Position numbers and translations under genes: made by a program
Notes under the pieces: generated by a model
What the model saw: only the letters and a program-made list of their open reading frames with translations
The model's database searches: none
What the model was told of the DNA's origin: nothing
In this document: piece after piece, positions 9,801-14,392 of the stretch
Layout of the letters: each line of letters opens with the position of its first letter
Position numbering within the stretch: the first letter of the stretch is position 1
Assembly: GCA_028565635.1 (NCBI GenBank)
Contig: JAOXYB010032642.1
Span: forward strand, 1 to 14,392
Length of the DNA: 14,392 bases
Origin: Phoronis ovalis
Lineage: Eukaryota > Phoronida > Phoronidae
Direction: 5' to 3'

Positions 9801-12800
9801 TGTTAATCTTTTCACTTGATTCATGATAATCGGTCTACACTTTTCCTAAACCACAGTACATAATGTGCAAACCATAAACATGTAATACATGCTTGTTACC
9901 ATCGATGTAGTGTGGCACACAATACAACAGATACATCATACTGCACAAACCTGAAGCATTTTTTGCTGCTGTGCTTGCTGGTAAGCCAGAGAAATCTGTT
10001 GTGAAGGTGACAGGCGACTATTTGACAGGACCTGCAACAAATGCAGTGCTACAAGGGTCATTTTTGCAAATTTCACAGCTTTAGAGAGATCTTTATTTGT
10101 ATTATATTTACAGGATTTCAGTTCATTTTTTATGCTTAAAGCTAGCCAATGAAAAAATGACAACTACAAAAAATGTCACATCATAATATATGAGGATATT
10201 ATGCAGATAAAATTACTTAATTTTTTATCCCTTTTATAGTATAAAATAACAAAATGCTGATGAAAGTCTTGTGATAAGACTGAAAGCTCTCTGCAGTTAA
10301 ACTGTAAGATTCAGATTTGACTTAATTAAATTTATTTTATAATATTTACTGAATCGAATGAACATTCTAAGAACTATGCTAAGTAGACTACTCACAGGCA
10401 TCTGAGGTTGTTCTTGTAGGGCTCCTGTACCCTGCATCAATCCCACAAATTTATTGAAAGCAGCCATGTCTTGGGTGCTATTTGATTCCACTGATGGAAC
10501 TTGTGCATGCACTTGAGATTCAGCTCGACTTCTCTCCTTAAGTGATGCTGCCTCGAGTTCAGCAACTGTAGTAAATTTGCCTGATGGAACAGCTGAAACA
10601 AAATTGCATGTCTTGTTTTCGAACAACTAAAAGCTGGTGCAATCTTAAAATTTACAACAGTAACTAAAAAAGAAAACTGAGATTGGTAGATTTAGTAAAA
10701 TTATTATTGAACACAAATTCTAATCAAAAATATGATTGTATGCTCATGCAAGCCCATTGTCACAGGGGTTAAAACCATCCTATAACAAGCAAAAAATTAT
10801 AAGCAAGCACACACACACTCCAGTATATATATACTAGGTAGACAATAAACTAGACAGAAAGCTGATGTCATGCAGGTGTTTGTCTAGGATTCTGTAAATG
10901 GTGAATCTTTTTTAGGCCTATATAGTGCACAGGGAATTATTTTTAGTCAGATTTTTAAAGCTGCAACAAATTAGAAGATCCACCCAGTCAACTTGTCAAA
11001 ACAATTGAACTGCACCAGTTATGGAGCTTCAGAGTCGACCAAGCCACTGGGGGTATCACAGTAAATCTGCAGAAATCGCAAACGCTGTAAAACATTAATA
11101 TAAAAACATTTGGCATCCAGCCAGTAGCCCATATTTCCTTTTAACAGCAAAGCGGTAAAATGCAGATGTGACTATCCATCAAGACATTTTCAGGCGTAGG
11201 TAAGCTATCTGAACTACTCCACAAACATTGCTGGGTTGTGCCACTGTTGCTGGTATTAAGCAAAAGGTAGGAACATATCTAACTACCCATACCATGCGTG
11301 CAACACACTTACTAGGAGGTAAGTTAGACATTACACATAACTCTGTGGTACTCTGTGAATCAGGAGTTTTGCCACCGCTAAGTAATAAGGCTTTTAGATT
11401 AGCCTCAACTTGCTTAGTGGTTGCATTGGTGATGAACACAGATTCCAAGTCCTTAACTTTGTTGGACTCAACTGAAATTACAACACAGAACAGGAAATAG
11501 GCATGTGTTGCTAAATAATATACAGCAATGAAGAATTCTGAAGATATCATACAGCTTAGAAAGTAAGATGACTGTAACTGCAAAATATAACATCCATACA
11601 GAAACAGCAGTAATGTTAAATTAATATAATTCAAAAAAGATAAATGCAGTAATTAGTTCAATTTTCAAATCGTTAATAAAAAGTAGTATTAATGGTGCCA
11701 ATTTTTCAGGAGTTTATTTCTATCAGTAACTCTGAATTTCAGAGAATTTTAACCATTGTCATATAAAAATTTCAATCAATATCCAAACTATGAGAATACA
11801 CTTGGATGCTTTCAGAAACAATTTTTGAGTTATTAATGTTCAATTGTTTGGTTCAAAGCTCTTAAAGAGAAATACAATGCTTTCTCTTTTGTAGTTTGTT
11901 CTGAACCATTTTCTATCGCATTCAGCCCTTCATCAAAAGATCTATCAACTAGAACTTCCGTACACAAAGAATGCTTTTACACATTGTATGTATCAAGGAT
12001 AAAAGAAGTAATCAGGGTATCGATTTCGTTTAAATTTGTAATATTCAAAGATTTCTCTTCTATATACTCTTTGTCACAAAACAACGAATGTTAAACAAAT
12101 CATTCAAATTCAAACACTAACCCATATTAGTTGAAGGTATAGTTTGTTTCTGTCCTTGTCTCAGAAAAGCCATGATGTCATTACTCTGTTGAAGCTGCTG
12201 CATACTAGACAGCACCTGAGGACTAGGAGTTCTACCGTGCGGTGATGGGATGGGACTACGACTAGTCACCATCTGATCTGTAATACAAGTAAAATAAAAT
12301 AACTACACTATCCAACCAGAAAACATTTTGTGTAAAAAAAAATTGAATGTACATTTTTCAAGAATTATTATTTAAACAGTACTGAATGTCTAACTTAGCA
12401 AATCGTAGAATGAATTCAGCCCGTAAGTTTACCTGGTTATGTTAAGCTTTATTGAAATTAGATTGTTAAGAAAACAAACCTGGTAAATAACGAAATTCAT
12501 CATTGAGAGATGATCTGCGGCTAGTCTCACGACTTTTATCTCGTCGTGATTGACTGAACCAGTGACTGAACCTGCTACCACTACCACTGGCTTTCGGTTC
12601 CATTTCCTCGACATGAGAGTTATCCTAAAATTATTAGCTCTGTCAGTTAAAGAGTAACGTATAACAAGCCTAAATCCTATATCAATGTAAGACAAAATTT
12701 ACCACGCAATGTTTGTAACCAGAAAATGCATATTTGAAATCATATTTTAGTTTATTAACATTTCAATAATGTGTATTTCAGGTTAGACAATGTAATAGTT

Positions 12801-14234
12801 CCCTCAATATGTAAACTGCTTATTTTTTCATTCATGACAAAGTTAAATAAATTATATGCATTAATAACTAACCGGTAGTCCTGGAATGTCCATTTTTTGT
12901 AAGAAATCGTTGAAATCAAATTCTTGCATTGAATGACCTTCTGGAGAATGCCTCACTCCAGCTAATGAATTCTGTAAGCTTTCTGGTGAGCTTGAGATGT
13001 TAGTTTCTAAGCTACCATTTCTTTCTGATACTGTTAAATTTTCTGAAAGGTGCAGCAACAAAAATGAGATATAAGACAGAGTCATATATATTAGCAACTT
13101 TAAAGTTCGTGCTTTCAATTATGTGTTGCTCACATTAATTTTACTTAACACCTGGCACTTGCTTTTTAAGGTTTATATATTCTATTATCATCATATACAC
13201 CAAATATACAGAAACAAGTATGGAACAGAGATTAGTATGGAACACACAAGATCATTATATTTTTTTTCTTAATGATGAAGATTTTAACATGAACTCAAAA
13301 CAGCCTCAATTAGTGTACAATCAAAAGACTGTTGCAATAACAAAATAGAAATGCTTACCCGGTTCCTTTGTCAAGCTGTCATGTTCTTGGCTATCATGTG
13401 CTTGGTCTGGTCCATCAAAGCCATGTAATTCGATTGTATCAGTCCGACTAACTGGCCCCTCTGTAAACCACTCCGGTTCAGCTTCTTCTCGATATGACCG
13501 ACCATAGTTGCGATGATTAAATCTTCTGTCGCTATTATGATTGTTGTTATAGTACTCACCCTGCAAAAATGTAATACATGCAGCAATTAAAAGAACAAAA
13601 CTTCATAACAATATGTCACTTCCATACCAATTACAGGTGAATAAAACGTGTCACATAAAAACCGGACATAACAAACGAAAATAAGGTTACGATAAGAATC
13701 ATCAAAACAAGCTTACCAAAGGACATACAGTAAAGTTCAAATACATTCAAAATCTATATTATTAATAAAATCAAAATAGAAGGCTTCCATAGCATAGAAG
13801 TCCTTATAAATTTTAAAATTTATTGAAATACAAGCCTTCTCTTTAATAGAACCTCAACTGAAACTTTCCAAATATAAGCCCTCCCTTGAAGAGCAGCTCA
13901 AAATTTAGAATAGTGTATACACCTAAACATAACTGCCCACCTGTTAAAATTAATTTTTATCCACATAATATAAGAGCATTGGAATATTTATATGAAACGT
14001 ATGATAGAGAAGCTCTGAGGTGACTATGTAAACAATGTAATAAAGTGGTCAAAATTGCAGGTGACTTAAAAAAATCTACATACTCCACTGTCTCTTCTGA
14101 ACCTCTCAGCTCGATGACGCCAGTTTCCACTATCTGTAGGGTCTTTAGCAACACTGTGATAGTCTCCCCTGTCTCTCTCATTCTCTTGATCCAAGACAAG
14201 TCTACCGCTTCCAATCCGTCCACCTCGACGAGAG
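3590..14234 (-). CDS. EIF4ENIF1: EIF4ENIF1 (4E-T), eIF4E transporter, 18 coding exons, N-terminus outside window
   Basis: Scaffold protein that binds eIF4E and recruits repressors (DDX6, LSM14, PAT1) in P-bodies; it also shuttles to the nucleus. Eighteen exons, named A to R here, join at GT-AG sites in one frame of 1024 codons plus TGA. The order of conserved blocks follows vertebrate 4E-T as I recall it: GRRIGSGR-like start (A), EPEWF..GP and IEL motif (B), FDFN(D/E)F (C), RFSxWF (D), DMxAFNKxV (G), R(V/I)PSP (K), FTPTSVIRK (M), and the C-terminal KWFG..LQQ.LP.MP block followed by VDE (R). The canonical YxxxxLL eIF4E-binding motif belongs further upstream and is not in the window. With about 140 residues expected before exon A, the protein would exceed 1100 residues, longer than the human form (about 985); the extra length looks like glutamine- and proline-rich linker. 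TIMM10 lies tail to tail downstream. Confidence 0.97.
3954..4010. repeat. Hairpin-forming inverted repeat in last intron
   Basis: TCCCACA at 3969-3975 pairs with TGTGGGA at 3997-4003, and inside it AATGTT pairs with AACATT around a short CCAGA loop. One arm has a longer A run, so the stem has a bulge. A nearby GGGACAT (3957-3963) is repeated at 4000-4006. It may be a remnant of a small inverted-repeat element. Confidence 0.65.
4168..4380 (-). CDS. EIF4ENIF1: 4E-T exon Q
   Basis: 213 bases, split Gly 878 plus residues 879-948. MPQVNALNQQQMSVLNQLAA and VQRAAQVQAQQG form a Gln/Ala-rich helix; then LPPQVPTGVLNMAAS and a Ser/Pro/Gln tail SPQPQSRPSNVSQSQHYG. In human the corresponding tail has LEHRPSQRSSSP. 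Phase 1 at both ends, multiple of three. Acceptor gtttccag, donor TATG|gttagt. Confidence 0.9.
4556..4766 (-). CDS. EIF4ENIF1: 4E-T exon P, second KLVEQQR module
   Basis: 211 bases, residues 808-877. It begins AAELTKLVEQQRHQQMNTIQ, repeating the helix seen in exon O. Then comes a Gly/Pro/Met-rich linker: GGPIPGIHMH, GGIPINNPLMMQRMMNPA, NTGARG. Acceptor ctttccag, donor AGAG|gtacac, a weaker donor that is nonetheless required by phase. Confidence 0.9.
4840..4970 (+). repeat. Intronic dispersed repeat, copy 1 (divergent)
   Basis: In the intron between exons O and P. Contains GAGCTTCAAAATG, CTGAAGCAG, CTCAGCCCCTCATC, AAAAGATCAAGTAACAAGAT and TTGTACACAGAGTGCT in the same order as copies 2, 4 and 5, but with more substitutions. 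The family is not one I can name. Confidence 0.75.
5262..5521 (-). CDS. EIF4ENIF1: 4E-T exon O, first KLVEQQR module
   Basis: 260 bases, split Gly 721 plus residues 722-807. A Ser/Pro-rich start (SPTGASSMRPIMG) is followed by EEIAKLVEQQRLMQQQGHPQ (760-779) and then a helix LIDHIRLQRQIHDIA. In human 4E-T the matching area holds LVQRMLAQGVHPQHLPSLL, a PAT1-binding part as reported. Acceptor ttcatag, donor CAG|gtaaga, phase 0. Confidence 0.9.
5680..5815 (+). repeat. Intronic dispersed repeat, copy 2
   Basis: In the intron between exons N and O. In order: CAGCTTCAAAGTG, TTTTTGTGAATAACTTTGA, GAAGCAATTTT, TTCAGCCCTTCATCAAAAG (5760-5778), AACAAGATCTTCCG and GTACACAAAGAATGC. Very close to copy 4 over the right half. 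AAGATC and GATCTT form a small inverted repeat inside it. Confidence 0.88.
6128..6322 (-). CDS. EIF4ENIF1: 4E-T exon N
   Basis: 195 bases, split Ser 656 plus residues 657-720. A charged, Pro-poor linker: SPARSAPVQNIQKQIEAER, later GGRPLTGQRNNIIAGNNVF and QTGRPVMKG. In position it corresponds to the human GRKTPTLASPVP region, but similarity is weak. Acceptor tttaaag is pyrimidine-interrupted. Donor AAAG|gtatgt. Phase 1 at both ends, multiple of three. Confidence 0.87.
6630..6720 (+). repeat. Intronic dispersed repeat, copy 3 (internally deleted)
   Basis: In the intron between exons M and N. Keeps CAGCTTCAG, CGTGAATGACACTGAAGCA, ATTTTTATC and CCCTACACAAAGAATGCTAT, but lacks the roughly 35-base middle with the TTCAGCCC and AAAAGATC parts. 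Its flanks (AATGCTATAA) match copy 4. Confidence 0.7.
7012..7114 (-). CDS. EIF4ENIF1: 4E-T exon M, FTPTSVIRK block
   Basis: 103 bases, residues 622-655. AVPVAFTPTSVIRKTAYDK (FTPTSVIRK at 628-636) is nearly identical to SFTPTSVIRKMYESK of human 4E-T. It is followed by a Lys/Asp-rich tail with EKAKQKDSNSNG. Acceptor ttgtag, strong donor A|gtaagt, phase 1. Confidence 0.93.
7444..7495 (-). CDS. EIF4ENIF1: 4E-T exon L, small exon
   Basis: Only 52 bases, split His 604 plus residues 605-621: GMSPNLVTSTPTPPAQK, a Pro/Thr linker. It is needed to pass from phase 2 (exon K) to phase 0 (exon M), which supports its reality. Acceptor tatttcag, donor AAG|gtaggt. Confidence 0.85.
7652..7790 (+). repeat. Intronic dispersed repeat, copy 4
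   Basis: In the intron between exons K and L. Contains GTGAGCTTCAAGGTGTCAA, CACTTTTTGTGAATAACTTT, GAAGCAGTTCCTGTCGCATT, CAGCCCTTCCTCAAAAGATC, ACCAACAAGATCTTCCG and TACACAAAGAATGCTATAA. Best match to copy 2. Confidence 0.88.
7959..8086 (-). CDS. EIF4ENIF1: 4E-T exon K, RVPSP-helix block
   Basis: 128 bases, residues 562-603. It starts ANPVIQRVPSPQEL (RVPSP at 568-572) and continues as a long predicted helix: VIHTQAILQNALIKKQLED, then QKERFLKRQQ. From memory this block is well conserved in invertebrate 4E-T; in human the place is marked by RIPSP. The helix is probably a protein-binding element, partner unknown to me. Donor CA|gtaagc gives phase 2, the only phase-2 intron between the window's exons. 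Confidence 0.92.
8558..8661 (-). CDS. EIF4ENIF1: 4E-T exon J
   Basis: 104 bases, split Met 527 plus residues 528-561. Translation FGTQPPVHAAAPSPIHP followed by LQQTVGVTQSANTLQ: a Pro/Gln linker with no recognised domain. Supported by acceptor ttttag, donor CAG|gtattt and phase agreement with both neighbours. Confidence 0.83.
8830..9168. mobile_element. Fold-back (inverted-repeat) element in the exon I/J intron
   Basis: Two arms of roughly 75-85 bases in opposite orientation. The left arm (8850-8935) has TGCACTTTTTGGAT, AAGCACCAAATATGGCACA and TTTGGATATGGATCC; the reverse complement of the right arm (9068-9143) has TGCACTTTTTGATT, AAGCACCAAATTTGGCACA and GTGGATATGGACC. Both outer ends show TTAGTCC (8830-8836) and GGACTAA (9162-9168). 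The 130-base centre has no reading frame of note. This is the build of a non-autonomous MITE or fold-back transposon. No clear target-site duplication could be fixed, and the family is not identified. Confidence 0.8.
9397..9715 (-). CDS. EIF4ENIF1: 4E-T exon I, glutamine-rich region
   Basis: Largest exon, 319 bases, residues 421-526. The first half is Gln/His-rich (QQKQQQQMVIQQQHHQQQQ), a prion-like composition often linked to P-body condensation. The second half has EVILGLLGQ, which resembles ILQELLGQ in human 4E-T, then SP-rich linkers (TKSPSPA, SQSPQT, KAPSPI) around a helix LIQHALLQHK. Acceptor aatag is pyrimidine-poor near the junction but keeps the frame. Donor ATTA|gtaagc, phase 1. Confidence 0.9.
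9951..10031 (-). CDS. EIF4ENIF1: 4E-T exon H, small Q-rich exon
   Basis: 81 bases, 27 whole codons, residues 394-420, phase 0 at both ends. Translation VLSNSRLSPSQQISLAYQQ, then a Gln/Ala/Lys helix ending KMLQ. Low complexity but bounded by a good acceptor (gttgcag) and donor (CAG|gtttgt), and in phase with both neighbours. A candidate cassette exon. Confidence 0.85.
10396..10592 (-). CDS. EIF4ENIF1: 4E-T exon G, LSM14-binding block
   Basis: 197 bases, split Thr 328 plus residues 329-393. The key part is QDMAAFNKFVGLMQGTGALQ (368-387), equal in layout to DMTAFNKLVSTMKASGTL of human 4E-T. That region is reported to bind the LSm domain of LSM14. It is preceded by a charged helix-like stretch (ELEAASLKERSRAESQ). 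Acceptor gtttcag, donor CCT|gtgagt, phase 0. Confidence 0.94.
10808..10833. repeat. Short (CA)n and (TA)n microsatellite
   Basis: A CACACACACAC run at 10808-10818 and TATATATATA at 10824-10833 in the intron between exons F and G. That 720-base intron holds no other feature I can support. Confidence 0.8.
11313..11471 (-). CDS. EIF4ENIF1: 4E-T exon F
   Basis: 159 bases, split Val 275 plus residues 276-327. It contains KDLESVF and VEANLKALLLSGG, which aligns with SVEEVEAGLKGL of human 4E-T: a short amphipathic helix. The 3' border is the strong donor A|gtaagt at 11312. Reading on past it gives a frame that soon loses resemblance, so I end the exon there. Symmetric phase 1-1. Confidence 0.88.
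11848..11975 (+). repeat. Intronic dispersed repeat, copy 5
   Basis: In the intron between exons E and F. The right half is well kept: TATCGCATTCAGCCCTTC, ATCAAAAGATCTATCAACTA and GAACTTCCGTACACAAAG, then AATGC. The left half is diverged (TTTGTAGTTTGTTCTGAACC against TTTTTGTGAATAACTTTGAA in copy 2). Confidence 0.83.
12122..12277 (-). CDS. EIF4ENIF1: 4E-T exon E
   Basis: 156 bases, split Asp 223 plus residues 224-274. It begins DQMVTSRSPIPSP, with SP sites (SPIPSP, TPSPQ), then SSMQQLQQSNDIMAFLRQGQK. In position it corresponds to the human part with LSPGQN...ILEMLQKAKVDLKPLLSSL, a short predicted helix. Phase 1 at both ends and a multiple of three, so it could be skipped without breaking the frame. 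Acceptor ttacag, donor ATGG|gttagt. Confidence 0.88.
12480..12624 (-). CDS. EIF4ENIF1: 4E-T exon D, RFSxWF segment
   Basis: 145 bases, residues 175-222. SGSRFSHWFSQSRR (about 190-203) matches SASRFSRWFSNPSR of the human protein. It is followed by a basic, Ser-rich run TSRRSSLNDEFRYLP in the place of the human SRSSSLGSTPHEEL. A likely phosphorylation-rich linker (inference). Acceptor ttttag|GAT, donor CCAG|gtttgt, phase 1. Confidence 0.93.
12873..13042 (-). CDS. EIF4ENIF1: 4E-T exon C, Cup-homology domain, FDF half
   Basis: 170 bases, residues 118 (split Glu) to 174. QEFDFNDFLQKMDIPG (157-172) carries the FDF motif (159-161), matching GDFDFNEFF of human 4E-T. It is the second contact with DDX6, so the domain is split over two exons. 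Upstream is a Ser/Asn-rich linker with SSSPES and RHSPEG. Acceptor ctttcag, donor CCG|gttagt, phase 0. Confidence 0.93.
13359..13560 (-). CDS. EIF4ENIF1: 4E-T exon B, Cup-homology domain, IEL half
   Basis: 202 bases, fragment residues 51-117. After an Asn/Arg-rich start it holds EAEPEWFTEGP (77-86) and the IEL motif in DTIELHGFD (91-99). These correspond to EEEPEWFSAGP and ETIELTGFDD in human 4E-T. In the known complex this segment binds the RecA2 domain of the helicase DDX6. Acceptor gcag|GGT, donor GAACCGG|gtaagc, phase 1. Confidence 0.95.
13830..13900. repeat. Weak two-copy AAGCC-CTTC motif
   Basis: In the intron between exons A and B. ACAAGCCTTCTCTTTAATAG (from 13830) and ATAAGCCCTCCCTTGAAGAG (from about 13874) resemble each other at a spacing of about 44 bases. 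Read on the other strand the second is GGGAGGGCTTATATTT, similar in style to the G-run-plus-TATT repeat at the left edge of the window. A degraded repeat is possible but not proven. Confidence 0.4.
14084..14234 (-). CDS. EIF4ENIF1: 4E-T exon A
   Basis: First exon in the window (151 bases, fragment residues 1-50). The acceptor ttttag precedes the C at 14234, which completes a split codon (phase 2 intron). The translation starts SRRGGRIGSGR, close to the GGRRIGSGR block of human 4E-T. It continues with an Asp/Arg-rich stretch ending RHRAERFRRDSG, in the place of the basic region that carries the nuclear localisation signal in the human protein. Donor GGA|gtatgt, phase 0. Confidence 0.9.
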
Positions 14235-14392
14235 CTAAAATTTAAATAATTTGGGAATTATTATGTCTTACAAAATGTGAGCGAGAATGAAAAACAGAAT
14301 GAATGACAACAGGAATATTCAAACAAGAGGTCTGCGGGTGCAGACAGATGCCCATCATATGATGTAGTTTCTGTAGTTGTAAAGCCATCTTT
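14235..14392 (-). other. Intron upstream of exon A, partial
   Basis: On the - strand this runs into the acceptor ttttag at 14240-14235. I found no coding block resembling the N-terminal part of 4E-T between here and the right edge, so the preceding exon lies outside. Confidence 0.75.

Noticed and set aside
11228-11500. 90-codon reading frame on the + strand
   Set aside because: It is the antisense shadow of 4E-T exon F and its flanking intron; exon F has splice sites, phase and homology on the - strand.
13957-14223. Longer frame reading through exon A on the - strand
   Set aside because: It is out of frame with the conserved SRRGGRIGSGR translation and passes through the exon A donor into the intron.
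3590-14234. U12-type (minor) introns in 4E-T
   Set aside because: All seventeen donors visible begin GT with ordinary U2-type context; none has the ATATCCTT-type donor.
1-14392. Processed pseudogene or transferred bacterial gene
   Set aside because: Both genes have intact introns and open frames, and I see no coding block of bacterial type.

Overview
The window is animal nuclear DNA. It is AT-rich and intron-bearing, with GT-AG splice sites, tails of two conserved eukaryotic genes, and short dispersed non-coding repeats in the introns. Protein similarity (from memory, no search run) and repeat style suggest an invertebrate, perhaps a marine one, but I cannot name the phylum. No operons, ribosome binding sites, CRISPR arrays, rRNA or tRNA genes were seen.

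Two genes converge tail to tail. On the + strand, 258-474 is the last coding exon of TIMM10, the small intermembrane-space chaperone of mitochondrial import, with its twin CX3C motif intact. Its upstream exon(s) lie left of the window. The stop at 472-474 is followed by a 3' UTR with a first poly(A) signal at 890-895.

On the - strand, 14234 down to 3590 holds eighteen consecutive coding exons of EIF4ENIF1 (4E-T), the eIF4E-binding scaffold that recruits DDX6, LSM14 and PAT1 in P-bodies. I joined the exons by splice site and phase. All eighteen keep one open frame of 1024 codons plus TGA. The N-terminus, which should carry the canonical eIF4E-binding motif, lies right of the window. Visible modules are the IEL and FDF halves of the Cup-homology domain (exons B and C), a RFSxWF segment (D), the DMxAFNKxV block (G), a Q-rich region (H-I), the RVPSP helix (K), the FTPTSVIRK block (M), two KLVEQQR modules (O, P) and the conserved C-terminal KWFG block (R). 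Residue numbers given for 4E-T count from the first full codon of exon A and are not full-length protein numbers.

About 3.1 kb separates the two stop codons. It holds two 3' UTRs and AT-rich sequence with a perfect 44-bp tandem duplication, and no convincing gene. A good poly(A) site for 4E-T lies near 3049-3054.

The unexplained material is repetitive: a G-rich GGGGCGATTATTA cluster at the left edge, five related copies of one unnamed intronic repeat all in the same orientation, a 340-bp fold-back element at 8830-9168, and a weak two-copy motif at 13830-13900. I see no new functional system. The intronic repeat family and the fold-back element are the observations most worth a second look.
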